Positions 8,339-16,779 of a stretch of 62,452 bases of DNA are shown here, piece by piece (the first letter of the stretch is position 1; each line of letters begins with the position of its first letter). This DNA is from Clostridium tyrobutyricum DSM 2637 = ATCC 25755 = JCM 11008 (GTDB taxonomy: Bacteria; Bacillota; Clostridia; Clostridiales; Clostridiaceae): NCBI RefSeq assembly GCF_000359585.1, contig NZ_APMH01000023.1, positions 1-62,452 of the forward strand, written 5' to 3'. A program made the position numbers and the translations under genes. A model generated the notes under the pieces. It did no database searches and was not told the origin of the DNA. It saw only the letters and a program-made list of their open reading frames with translations.

Positions 8339-11300
8339 TTAGCTTTCAGCCTGATCATCGGCTAATTCATAAATGGCTTCACGCAAACCATTACGGTACT
8401 TGATTTTAGACAAAGATTGTATCTCTTCATTATGTGCCAACGTCTTATAATCCACGCTTGCCTTAGCAATTATATCCCGGATTTGACCGGTATCATCTAA
8501 ATCCTGCATACCATAACGATGATGACTAAATAATTCACGCATCTGAGCACTTGTAATAATATCTGTAATTCCCCACTTCACTCGAAAATCCAGGAACATT
8601 CTATCAAGGCTGACATTGTTGGCCGCTTGAATAATTTGTTCACTATCTCTCAATTTCACTGGATATTTAAGATTAGAACCTTCGGTTGGAAAATGCCCTT
8701 TGATAATAGCAATTGCTGCATTCATAACCTTCACAGCATAATTTCTATCTTCCAAACCATTGGCAAATTGATCAATTTTCTGTTTTGTAGCTTGTGCTTC
8801 CTGACTCTTGCCCTCATGCACCTGGTTTAATAATCGTTCTACCAATTCAGTTAAATAATCATAATCTATTTTCACATCCTTCACATGAGTCATTCTTAAC
8901 TCAATTTGATAAAAAGGAATTTTCTTTTCTTTTGATATATGTTGTTTAAGCTCATTGGTTAAAACTGTAGTAAGCATGGCTTCTTGAACACTTGTCATGC
9001 CTAATTTTTCAACTAATTCATCAGGATTGTCGTAATTGAAACCTACTGTATTTCCATCGACTTCTTCAGGGGTATATTGTTTTAATTTAGCCATGCCAAC
9101 ATTATAATTGCGCAGCAAATCAAACATATATTCTTTTTGCTTCTCAGAGGATGGTAATTGCTGGAACTCATTAGTTAAGCTGTCTAATTTCTGAGCAACC
9201 TCTTTAACTTCATTAAATACATCTTCAAAAGATTTGGCGATAATACCATCTTTTTGGTTAGATTCACGCTGTTCATCTTCTGATAAAATTGCAGAATCCT
9301 TATTAGCATAAATTGCAAGAGCTTCATTCATCAGCTTCTCATTTTGAGCAGGCCAGCGATAATTTACAATACGCCCCCAGGGTTTTTCCTGCATATCAGC
9401 AATACGGTTTGTTCTTGAATAGGCTTGAATAAGTCCAGCCCCTTTAAGTGTTCTATCTACATAAAGGGTATTAAGCTCTGGTGCATCAAATCCAGTCAAA
9501 AGTTGATCTACCACAATCACAATATCTAAGAAGTTCTTGTCTGTAGCAGTTTTATTCAAACGACTAGTAACATCCTGTGTATATCCTGATACATCGTCCA
9601 TGCCAAAGCTTGTACCAAATTCTCTGTTATAGGCTTTGATAGCATCATGTAAACCTTGATTGGTAGCAAGCATACTATCATTATTGGATGAGTTTTGGCT
9701 GAATGTAACTGCTACTTTTAATGTTTGCCCACCATTTTTCCTATTTTCATCATTTACTCGTTGAAATTCATTGAAATACATCATTGCCATTGGAGTACTC
9801 GCTTTCCCACCACCAACATGAGTAGTAAAGAGGGCATTATACTTGCCTCCATTTGAACGATTTCGCCAGTTCTTAAAAATATCTTCAACTACTAACTTGA
9901 TATGATCCGGATTTTCATCATAGAAACTTGGTTCAACCGCATCATCCATATCTTCTTGACTTAGATTATTAATCTTATCTATAATTTTTTGTTCAGTCCA
10001 TTTCGGATAATGTTCGCGATAAAAATTTGGTAGATATTGCAATTTCATTTGTTCTTCATCAATAGTTGTTTCAAAATCCACTTTAAAGCCTAAAACATTT
10101 CTATCTGCAATTGCTTCACGAATGGTATAGGCATGTAACAATGGTCCAAAAATATCTTCAGTTCGTAAGCCACTGGTAGTTTCATCAAACATAGGTGTTC
10201 CTGTATAACCAATCCAAGCGGACTTCTTAAAAGCTTTTTGTATCTTTTCAAAGTTTTCACTGCCAGTTGAACGATGTGCCTCATCCACGATAAATACAAT
10301 ATTTTTATCAGGTGCTTTAAAGGATTTACGTTTTACTAATGTATCAAGCTTTTGAACAGAAGTAACAACGATATTATTATCTTTACTCTTTAGTTTACGG
10401 CTCAAATCATTAGTATTATAAGTATTTTGAACACTACCAATCATATCCTCACTAGCATCTGGATCATAGGCACTATAATTTTCATTTGTTTGTTTCGTTA
10501 AAGCAATTCTATCTACTACAAAGACAACCTTATCAATTTTCGGCATACGACTTGCAAGCCATGCTGTTTTAAAACTAGTTATAGTTTTACCAGAACCAGT
10601 AGTATGCCAAACATAACCTACTTTATTTGTGCCGAGCTCAAAATCAACCTTTTTTAAATTTTCAATTACATTCTGAGTCGCATATACTTGATATGGACGC
10701 ATTACCTTTAACATTGGTTTGTTTTTTGTGCCGTCCAAAATCATATAATTAGTAGCCATCTGATGTGCCATTGGAATACTTAACATTGAATCAGCAAACT
10801 CTTTCCAATTACGCACAATCGTATTATCACTTTTACGCTGCCAGTTAAAAGCAAAGTCTTTATTGAACTTATCCGGCATGGTATTCGCCATATACTTCAC
10901 GTTATTTGGCGTAATTGCCACCAATATTTGTAAAGTGGAAAAAATATCACCATATTGATTTTCTTCAGAATATTGATGCATTTGATTTAATGCTTCATTG
11001 ACATCACGTGTATCACGTTTTTCCTCAATTTGTATAATAGGTAAACCATTAATAAGAAGTGTCGTATCAAAACGACGATTTTGTTTCCCTGTGATAATTG
11101 CAGGGCGTTCGATTTGATTAACTACTTGATATAGTGTATCTCCAGCACCAATTTGTTTTTGATCGAAAACCGTTAAAAATACATGACGACCATCATCTAA
11201 ATCAATTTCGATTTGCGATACACCATTGAGTCCATATAAAAATTGTCCAGCTTCATATGGTGTTTGAATATCAGATATAATCTTTTTAACTTGATTAAAT

Positions 11301-11548
11301 TCCACAGTACTTAGAGGATGATCAAGTGTATTTTGATTATGTTGTTCAAGAATCTCTTTGAAGTTATCCCAAAGCTTTTCTGTAGTTTTAATTTTTGGTT
11401 CATACTTCCACAGCTTTGTTTTCACACAGTAATCAGCAGGTTTTTCGCTAACCATAAAGTCGCTTATTCCTTCCAGGTGTTCAGGTTTAGTTATGGTTCC
11501 ACTGGTAATATATTGTATTAATTCAGTTTCAAATTGCTCTTCATTCAT
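8339..11548 (-). CDS. hsdR: Type I restriction endonuclease/translocase subunit
   Basis: 1069 residues, normal length for HsdR (EcoR124I-like family). The PD-(D/E)xK nuclease core is visible with D161 and the EEK at 175-177. Superfamily 2 helicase motifs follow: Walker A TTGSGKT at 316-322, DEAH at 422-425, TGTP near 450 and a late QAYSRTNR. A C-terminal helical region binds the methyltransferase core. It translocates DNA and cleaves unmodified DNA at a distance. Its start overlaps the stop of the upstream half-HsdS gene by 4 bp, so the two are translationally coupled. Confidence 0.96.
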   Translation of the reverse strand: MNEEQFETELIQYITSGTITKPEHLEGISDFMVSEKPADYCVKTKLWKYEPKIKTTEKLWDNFKEILEQHNQNTLDHPLSTVEFNQVKKIISDIQTPYEAGQFLYGLNGVSQIEIDLDDGRHVFLTVFDQKQIGAGDTLYQVVNQIERPAIITGKQNRRFDTTLLINGLPIIQIEEKRDTRDVNEALNQMHQYSEENQYGDIFSTLQILVAITPNNVKYMANTMPDKFNKDFAFNWQRKSDNTIVRNWKEFADSMLSIPMAHQMATNYMILDGTKNKPMLKVMRPYQVYATQNVIENLKKVDFELGTNKVGYVWHTTGSGKTITSFKTAWLASRMPKIDKVVFVVDRIALTKQTNENYSAYDPDASEDMIGSVQNTYNTNDLSRKLKSKDNNIVVTSVQKLDTLVKRKSFKAPDKNIVFIVDEAHRSTGSENFEKIQKAFKKSAWIGYTGTPMFDETTSGLRTEDIFGPLLHAYTIREAIADRNVLGFKVDFETTIDEEQMKLQYLPNFYREHYPKWTEQKIIDKINNLSQEDMDDAVEPSFYDENPDHIKLVVEDIFKNWRNRSNGGKYNALFTTHVGGGKASTPMAMMYFNEFQRVNDENRKNGGQTLKVAVTFSQNSSNNDSMLATNQGLHDAIKAYNREFGTSFGMDDVSGYTQDVTSRLNKTATDKNFLDIVIVVDQLLTGFDAPELNTLYVDRTLKGAGLIQAYSRTNRIADMQEKPWGRIVNYRWPAQNEKLMNEALAIYANKDSAILSEDEQRESNQKDGIIAKSFEDVFNEVKEVAQKLDSLTNEFQQLPSSEKQKEYMFDLLRNYNVGMAKLKQYTPEEVDGNTVGFNYDNPDELVEKLGMTSVQEAMLTTVLTNELKQHISKEKKIPFYQIELRMTHVKDVKIDYDYLTELVERLLNQVHEGKSQEAQATKQKIDQFANGLEDRNYAVKVMNAAIAIIKGHFPTEGSNLKYPVKLRDSEQIIQAANNVSLDRMFLDFRVKWGITDIITSAQMRELFSHHRYGMQDLDDTGQIRDIIAKASVDYKTLAHNEEIQSLSKIKYRNGLREAIYELADDQAES

Positions 11549-12120
11549 TTCTCACTTGCCTCCTCTAACCTGGATAATATGATTTTTGTTTCAAGTTCTG
11601 CTGCTCTATTTTTAAGGCTTTGCAATCTTAACTGATTAAAATAGACTTGTCCTATAATTTTTTGCTTATCTATGGAAGGTATTTTTGGTATTTCAAGCTG
11701 TTTAAGCTGCTTGAGAGTATATTTTAAAACTTGCGAACCTTGCAGTCCCAAAACAAACTGTTTCTTGATTATTTTGTTTTCATTAATGAGATAAACTAAA
11801 AACTTTGAATCAATATTATTGCTAGGTAATAATTTAACGTAGTTTTGCGTATAAAGATATCCCTCGTGTTCTTTTCTTACCATCGCTGCAATTCCCGTGA
11901 TTAAACTAAACACCACATCACCATCGCACAAGGTATTTACTTTATCATTGGTTCTGACTTGTTTATTGTCCATATCATTTGAAATAATACCTACCAAATC
12001 ATCTGTTAAATCTGTTTGACTATAATAAGTAAAAAGCGGTGTTTTCTCATCAAACACTTCAGTAATTCTAAACTGAGGCGATCCACTTACTAATTCAACT
12101 AATTCACTCAACTTTTTCAT
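11545..12120 (-). CDS. Stand-alone single-domain HsdS-like subunit
   Basis: 191 residues, the size of one half of an S subunit: a single target-recognition domain (residues 1-145, with GSPQFRI near the N-terminus and an EIPKIPSIDKQKIIG closing motif) and one coiled helix (150-185). It is distinct in sequence from either half of hsdS at 7049. It is the first gene of the operon behind a good promoter and overlaps hsdR by 4 bp, so it is not a degraded leftover. Half-S proteins can dimerise to rebuild a full S subunit, or modulate specificity; which applies is unknown. Confidence 0.85.
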   Translation of the reverse strand: MKKLSELVELVSGSPQFRITEVFDEKTPLFTYYSQTDLTDDLVGIISNDMDNKQVRTNDKVNTLCDGDVVFSLITGIAAMVRKEHEGYLYTQNYVKLLPSNNIDSKFLVYLINENKIIKKQFVLGLQGSQVLKYTLKQLKQLEIPKIPSIDKQKIIGQVYFNQLRLQSLKNRAAELETKIILSRLEEASEK

Positions 12121-12161
12121 AAAATATTGTGCCTTTCTAAAATTAACTTTATTTGCTATGA

Positions 12162-12176
12162 TGTGATCATATCACA
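12162..12176. promoter_or_regulatory. Palindromic operator candidate over the R-M -10 box
   Basis: Perfect inverted repeat TGTGAT-CAT-ATCACA covering the -10 hexamer of the R-M operon promoter. This is the position expected for a repressor site. No repressor gene is seen next to it. Confidence 0.6.
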
Positions 12177-12194
12177 AAAGTAATTTTATTGCAA
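12166..12194 (-). promoter_or_regulatory. Promoter of the type I R-M operon
   Basis: Minus-strand TTGCAA, 17-bp spacer, TATGAT, ending 45 nt before the first ATG of the operon at 12120. Confidence 0.75.
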
Positions 12195-12195
12195 C

Positions 12196-12233
12196 TAGTA
12201 AAAATGTAATTTTCTAAAATTACATTTTTACTA
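12196..12233. repeat. 38-bp inverted repeat upstream of R-M promoter
   Basis: Two perfect 18-bp arms (first arm starts TAGTAAAAATG) separated by only CT. It lies 2 bp upstream of the -35 box. It has no T run in either direction to make it a normal terminator, so an operator or cruciform element is more likely. Confidence 0.8.
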
Positions 12234-12287
12234 TTAAGTACTAATTTTAATGAAATAATTTAGCCTAACCAACATATTAACTTTAAC

Positions 12288-12322
12288 AAAAAAACTGAAA
12301 GCCACTGATTTCAGTGACTTTC
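12288..12322 (-). terminator. Intrinsic terminator downstream of the rRNA methyltransferase
   Basis: Minus-strand stem of GAAAG(T)CACTGA and TCAGTG(G)CTTTC with one mismatch, then AG and seven T. It shields the R-M promoter from readthrough. Confidence 0.85.
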
Positions 12323-12534
12323 GATTGTATCAAAATATATATTTACATATTTATGTATTCCCCGTGTCAAAAAACTGTTCCCTATTCCAGTATATCCAAA
12401 CATAAAACACACGACAAAAGGGCATAATGCTCTAAGCCTTTGATATACAATATTTTTTTAAGGAACACATTACTACGTTACCCTCCGTAATGCGGGCTTT
12501 CACGCTAAGCTCAGACTTCGCACACTCATCTTCA
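12323..12534. other. Non-coding stretch between the rRNA methyltransferase and its terminator
   Basis: About 210 bp with no convincing gene. The part nearest the gene (12460-12534) is richer in G+C than its surroundings and has a CATTAC...GTAATG hairpin around GGAGGGTAACGTA. The rest is A/T-rich. A short minus-strand open frame ending at 12308 has no start signal or recognisable sequence. Confidence 0.4.
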
Positions 12535-13911
12535 CTAAGCGTTCAATGCCACAACACACTCAACATGAGCAGTCTGGCAAAACATGTCTACGGGTTGTAC
12601 TTCTTTAGTCGAATATCCAAGTTCCTCAAGAATTTTAAGATCCCTGGCAAGAGTACTGGGATTGCAGGACACATATACTATTCTCTTTGGCTTCATCCTG
12701 GCAATTGCATCAAGTAGAACTCGCTCACATCCTTTTCGAGGGGGATCCACAACAACAACATCAGCTTCTATTCCATCATCTATTAAACCTGGAATAACTA
12801 CTTCTGACTTTCCAACTATAAACTCAGCATTATCTATTCCATTTTCTGCTGCATTTAATCTGGCATTTTCTATAGCCTGCTCTACTATTTCCACCCCATA
12901 TACTTTTTTTGCTCTTTGTGATAAGAATAATGATATTGTTCCTGTTCCACAATAGGCGTCGAATACTATTTCATTGCCTGTCAATTCTGCATATTCCAGT
13001 ACCTTATTGTAAAGTATTTCCGTTTGAACTGGATTTACCTGAAAAAAAGACAATGGCGATATTCTAAATTTGAACTTTCCTATATAATCATGTATACTTT
13101 CTTCACCCCAGAGAGTTATACATTTTCCACCCAATACAGTATTTGTCTTTTTACTATTTATATTTTGAACTATACTTTTAACTCCGCATATATTCTTTGT
13201 TATAAGTTCTATAATTTCGGATTTAAATGGCAGTCTAGAGACAGCCGTTATAATAACTACCATTACCTCATCAGTTGAAAATGCTCTTCTCACCATTATA
13301 TGCCTTACAATACCTTTACCACTTTTTTCATCATATGGCTCAATGTTATATTCACTCATCCAATTACGTATAATTTTAATTACTTCATCTGCAGTTCTAT
13401 CCTGTATACAACAGGAATCCATATCTATTATTTCATGACTACGCTTGGCATAAAATCCAATATTTATACCCTCCTTGCCACTTCCTACAGGTAATTGTAC
13501 TTTATTTCTATATCTCCATGGATTTTTCATTCCAATAGTATCAAGTACATCTATTCCACTATCTTCTTCCACATTAAACTTTCCTATTTTTTTCAGACAG
13601 TCTATAACTCTTGTTTTCTTAAAATTCAATTGTAAATTATAAGAAATATGCTGAAGTTGACAGCCTCCACATCTTTTATATATGTTACATTTTGCTTTTA
13701 GTCTATCTTTTGACTCTTCAATTATCTCAATAATTTTCCCAAAAGCAAAGTTCTTGTTTATCTTTACGATTTTTATCCTTACTTTTTCATTAACTATAGC
13801 TCCCGGTATAAATATTGTAAATCCATTTATTCTGCCTACTCCTTCGCCTTCATATCCCATTCCATCTATAGTTATTGTATATTCTTCATTTTTTTGTACT
13901 GCCTTTTCCAT
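12535..13911 (-). CDS. rlmD: 23S rRNA (uracil-C5)-methyltransferase, RlmD/RumA family
   Basis: 458 residues. An N-terminal TRAM RNA-binding domain (1-65) is followed by Cys75, Cys81, Cys84 and Cys167/168, which form the [4Fe-4S] cluster site. The methyltransferase domain has motif I DAYCGTGT (318-325), DPPRKG (389-394) and the catalytic Cys416 in [11 protein letters not shown]. The family makes 5-methyluridine in 23S rRNA (positions 747 and/or 1939); which site cannot be told. GGTGG lies 7 nt before the ATG. A promoter-hairpin-terminator leader lies upstream, suggesting attenuation. Confidence 0.92.
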   Translation of the reverse strand: MEKAVQKNEEYTITIDGMGYEGEGVGRINGFTIFIPGAIVNEKVRIKIVKINKNFAFGKIIEIIEESKDRLKAKCNIYKRCGGCQLQHISYNLQLNFKKTRVIDCLKKIGKFNVEEDSGIDVLDTIGMKNPWRYRNKVQLPVGSGKEGINIGFYAKRSHEIIDMDSCCIQDRTADEVIKIIRNWMSEYNIEPYDEKSGKGIVRHIMVRRAFSTDEVMVVIITAVSRLPFKSEIIELITKNICGVKSIVQNINSKKTNTVLGGKCITLWGEESIHDYIGKFKFRISPLSFFQVNPVQTEILYNKVLEYAELTGNEIVFDAYCGTGTISLFLSQRAKKVYGVEIVEQAIENARLNAAENGIDNAEFIVGKSEVVIPGLIDDGIEADVVVVDPPRKGCERVLLDAIARMKPKRIVYVSCNPSTLARDLKILEELGYSTKEVQPVDMFCQTAHVECVVALNA

Positions 13912-13960
13912 TGCTCCACCACCATAAAATCACATTATATATAAATTTTTAAGTATAACT

Positions 13961-13988
13961 AAAAAAATAGCACCTGTTTTAAAGGTGC
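13961..13988 (-). terminator. Intrinsic terminator in front of rlmD
   Basis: Minus-strand stem GCACCTTT / AACAGGTGC-type hairpin followed by TATTTTTTT. It lies 50 nt upstream of the rlmD start and about 60-85 nt downstream of a promoter, in the position of an attenuator. Confidence 0.8.
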
Positions 13989-14045
13989 AAAATAATATAG
14001 AATCAGTTGTCTCTTAGTTTCATATCAATAATTCTAACCGTGTAT
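13961..14045 (-). ncRNA. Candidate attenuator leader or small RNA upstream of rlmD
   Basis: About 85 nt from the predicted start near 14045 to the terminator at 13961. It has a 7-bp stem AGAAUUA / UGAUUCU, then the terminator hairpin. A tiny open frame at 14003-14023 encodes MKLRDN and stops inside the first stem. This layout resembles ribosome-mediated attenuators of rRNA methyltransferases, but the leader frame has no good ribosome-binding site and the RNA could be an independent small RNA. Confidence 0.5.
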
Positions 14046-14051
14046 CACTAT

Positions 14052-14081
14052 ATTATACATTAACTTTGTATAATATTTCAA
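14052..14081 (-). promoter_or_regulatory. Promoter of the rlmD leader
   Basis: Minus-strand TTGAAA, 18-bp spacer, TATAAT. A second TATAAT nearer to rlmD (13931-13936) has no clear -35. Confidence 0.65.
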
Positions 14082-14112
14082 TATTTTTTATTAAGTTTCT
14101 TAAAATTTTTGT

Positions 14113-14149
14113 AAAAGAAATAACTCCAGGCAAAATCCCAGAGTTATTT
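14113..14149 (-). terminator. Intrinsic terminator after pyk
   Basis: Minus-strand stem AAATAACTC / GAGTTATTT with an inner GG...CC pair and TCTTTT after it, 11 nt past the pyk stop. Confidence 0.85.
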
Positions 14150-14159
14150 AATAGATTAA

Positions 14160-15578
14160 TTATTTAACTACATTAACCTTGATCATATTTGTAGTACCAG
14201 TAGTGCTAACTGGTACTCCTGCAGTTATAACTGCCAAATCATCTTTCTTTATATAACCAGCTTTTAATGATGCATCTATAGATTTTTCTACCATTTCATC
14301 TGTAGATTCATATTTATCTGTAAGTATTGCAAAAACCCCCCAATTAAGAGCTAATTTTCTACATACTTTTTCATTTGGAGTAGCTGCAATAACCGGACAA
14401 GCAGGTCTGTACTTTGAAACTCTTACAGCTGTACTTCCGCTCTGAGTAGCTGTTATTATTGCATCTGCATTTAATTCAGCTGCTGTAGAACAAGCTGCAA
14501 AACTTATAGCATTGGATACATCAGTTACACTAGCTTCTCTTTTCTTTTTAAGTAATTCATCAAAATTAATCTTGGATTCTGCAGATTGAGCTATTCTTGC
14601 CATAGTCTGTGCTGCTTCTACAGGATATTTACCATTTGCAGATTCTCCACTTAACATTATAGCATCTGTTCCATCAAAAATTGCATTTGCTATATCTGAT
14701 GCTTCTGCTCTTGTTGGTCTTGGATTTCTTATCATTGAATCAAGCATTTGAGTAGCTGTTATAACAGGTTTACCTACACTATTGCATTTAGCTATTATGG
14801 ACTTTTGTATAAGAGGTACTTTTTCTATTGGAATTTCAACTCCCATATCTCCTCTTGCAACCATTATTCCATCTGAAGCTTCTATTATTTCATCTATATT
14901 GTCTACACCTTCCTGATTTTCTACCTTTGAGAATATCTGGATGTGTTCTCCGCCATTTTTCTTAAGTATATTTCTTATAGTTATTACGTCTTGGGCTTTT
15001 CTTATAAAGGATGCTGTTATTATATCCACGCCTTGTTCGCATCCAAATTTCAAATCTGATTCGTCTTTTTCTGTAGTAGCCGGAAGCTTTATGGATACTC
15101 CTGGTACATTAACACCTTTATGACTGCTAACTAAACCACTATTCTTAACTACACAATTTATTTTGTTTCCATCTATGCTTTCAACTTCCATACCTACTAA
15201 TCCATCATCAATAAGTATGCTGTCTCCAGGCTTTACATCTTTATAAAGATCTGCATAAGTTATGGAACACTTAGTTTCATCTCCAAGAATTTCTTCTCCA
15301 CAATATACAGTGAATTTTTGACCTTCTTTTAATTCAAGCTTGCTTTTAAAATCCCCGGTTCTTATTTCTGGTCCTTTTGTATCAAGAATTATAGCTATTT
15401 GTTTATTGTATTTTTTCCTAAGTCTCTTTATTGCATCCATTCTTCCCTTATGCTCTTCATGGTCACCATGTGAAAAGTTATGTCTTGAAGCACTCATACC
15501 AGCCTCAATAAGTTTTGATAAAATTTCATCTGTGTCACTAGCAGGACCAACGGTAAAAATCATTTTAGTCTTTTGCAT
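14160..15578 (-). CDS. pyk: Pyruvate kinase
   Basis: 472 residues. It converts phosphoenolpyruvate and ADP to pyruvate and ATP, the last step of glycolysis. The (beta/alpha)8 A domain shows TVGPAS (9-14), FSHGDH (35-40), the FSKVEN lysine motif and the ITATQMLDSM signature near 275. A B-domain cap and the C-terminal regulatory C domain follow. There is no extra PEP-utiliser domain such as many Bacilli have. Residues 32-34 are Arg-His-Asn where most pyruvate kinases have Arg-Leu-Asn. It follows pfkA by 33 bp and ends in a strong terminator, so the pair form a glycolytic operon. Confidence 0.97.
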   Translation of the reverse strand: MQKTKMIFTVGPASDTDEILSKLIEAGMSASRHNFSHGDHEEHKGRMDAIKRLRKKYNKQIAIILDTKGPEIRTGDFKSKLELKEGQKFTVYCGEEILGDETKCSITYADLYKDVKPGDSILIDDGLVGMEVESIDGNKINCVVKNSGLVSSHKGVNVPGVSIKLPATTEKDESDLKFGCEQGVDIITASFIRKAQDVITIRNILKKNGGEHIQIFSKVENQEGVDNIDEIIEASDGIMVARGDMGVEIPIEKVPLIQKSIIAKCNSVGKPVITATQMLDSMIRNPRPTRAEASDIANAIFDGTDAIMLSGESANGKYPVEAAQTMARIAQSAESKINFDELLKKKREASVTDVSNAISFAACSTAAELNADAIITATQSGSTAVRVSKYRPACPVIAATPNEKVCRKLALNWGVFAILTDKYESTDEMVEKSIDASLKAGYIKKDDLAVITAGVPVSTTGTTNMIKVNVVK

Positions 15579-15611
15579 ATTTCAATCTCCTTTAAATACA
15601 ATTTTAATTTA

Positions 15612-16568
15612 TTATGATAAAGCATTTGCTATTTCGAATAATTTTTCATCAAAATGCTTGGGTTCCTCTAAAGCTTCATCAATATCCTCATCTATTATCT
15701 TTCCATCTTTAATTCCTACAACTCTGGAAGATTTTCCTTCTTCAAGTAATTCTACAGCTCTAAAAGCCATTCGTGAAGCTAGTATTCTATCTCGGCAGCT
15801 TGGGCTTCCACCTCTTTGGATATGTCCAAGTTTTGTAGCCCTTGTCTCTATTCCAGTTATTTCTTCAACCTTTTTAGCGAGATCTTCAGCACCGCCAATT
15901 CCTTCCGCAAGTACTACTAAATTATGCATTTTACCATGCATTTTTCCTTCTAATATAGTCCTGCATAGAGTATCCTGTTCATATCCTTTTTCAGGGATGA
16001 TTATATTTTCAGCTCCACCAGCCAACCCTGCATAAAGTGCAATGTCTCCACAATTTCTTCCCATGACTTCAACTATACTTACTCTTTCATGAGATGTAGA
16101 AGTATCTCTTAATTTATTTATAGCATCTAATACTGTATTTGTTGCAGTATCAAAGCCTATAGTAAAATCTGTATAAGCTAAATCATTGTCTATAGTGCCT
16201 GGTAAACCTACAGTTGATATTCCAAGTTTTGATAATAGCTGTGCTCCTCTGAAGGATCCATCTCCACCAATTACAACCAATCCATCTATTCCAAAAGTCT
16301 TTAATATATTGGCTCCTCTTTTTCTTCCTTCTTCTGTTTTAAACTCTGCACAGCGTGCAGTTCTTAAAATTGTTCCACCTCTTTGGATTATGTCTGCAAC
16401 ACTTTGTCTATCCATAGGTATTATTTCACCACTTATGAGTCCACTATAACCTCTAAGTATTCCCATAACATTGAAGTTTTTATCTAAACCGGCTCTTACC
16501 ACTGCTCTTATGGCCGCATTCATGCCAGGGGCATCGCCACCACTTGTTAATACACCTATTGTTCTCAT
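15612..16568 (-). CDS. pfkA: ATP-dependent 6-phosphofructokinase
   Basis: 318 residues, the normal bacterial PfkA size. It phosphorylates fructose 6-phosphate with [11 protein letters not shown] at 10-17 and GGDGS at 101-105 bind ATP, and PGTIDND at 123-129 holds the catalytic Asp127. GGDGS followed by Phe-Arg is typical of the ATP-dependent form. The ATG has AGGAGGT upstream. It is first gene of the pfkA-pyk operon. A TGGGAC...GTCCCA hairpin lies just upstream of the ribosome-binding site. Confidence 0.97.
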   Translation of the reverse strand: MRTIGVLTSGGDAPGMNAAIRAVVRAGLDKNFNVMGILRGYSGLISGEIIPMDRQSVADIIQRGGTILRTARCAEFKTEEGRKRGANILKTFGIDGLVVIGGDGSFRGAQLLSKLGISTVGLPGTIDNDLAYTDFTIGFDTATNTVLDAINKLRDTSTSHERVSIVEVMGRNCGDIALYAGLAGGAENIIIPEKGYEQDTLCRTILEGKMHGKMHNLVVLAEGIGGAEDLAKKVEEITGIETRATKLGHIQRGGSPSCRDRILASRMAFRAVELLEEGKSSRVVGIKDGKIIDEDIDEALEEPKHFDEKLFEIANALS

Positions 16569-16591
16569 ACGCTTATACCTCCTATGACCGC

Positions 16592-16610
16592 TGGGACTAT
16601 TTATGTCCCA
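16592..16610 (-). promoter_or_regulatory. 5' leader hairpin of pfkA
   Basis: Perfect 6-bp G+C-rich stem TGGGAC / GTCCCA with a 7-nt loop, 9 nt upstream of the GGAGGT site. A TATGAT -10-like box with TTAGTA 18 bp upstream ends just before it, so the mRNA may begin with this hairpin. It could protect the 5' end or be a DNA operator. Confidence 0.45.
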
Positions 16611-16708
16611 CTTATATCATACAAACTTACATTTTTAAATACTAACTATGTTTTTAATTATATCATATATTTGCCCATTTTTCATCAAAATATAAAGTTA
16701 TTTTAAAT

Positions 16709-16762
16709 AAAAAAAGGTTAAAATACTAAACTTATATTGCATTTAGTATTTTAACCTTTTTT
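16709..16762 (-). terminator. Terminator between dnaE and pfkA
   Basis: Perfect 15-bp stem GGTTAAAATACTAAA / TTTAGTATTTTAACC flanked by A and T runs on both sides, 18 nt past the dnaE stop codon. Its shape would work in both directions. Confidence 0.9.
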
Positions 16763-16779
16763 ATATCAAATTATTCCAG

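Noticed and set aside
11545-12120. Half-HsdS as a pseudogene
   Set aside because: It has a good promoter, an intact frame, one complete recognition domain and a coupled overlap with hsdR.
12308-12452. Minus-strand open frame of about 48 codons after rlmD
   Set aside because: No start codon with a ribosome site, no recognisable protein, and it runs into the terminator stem.
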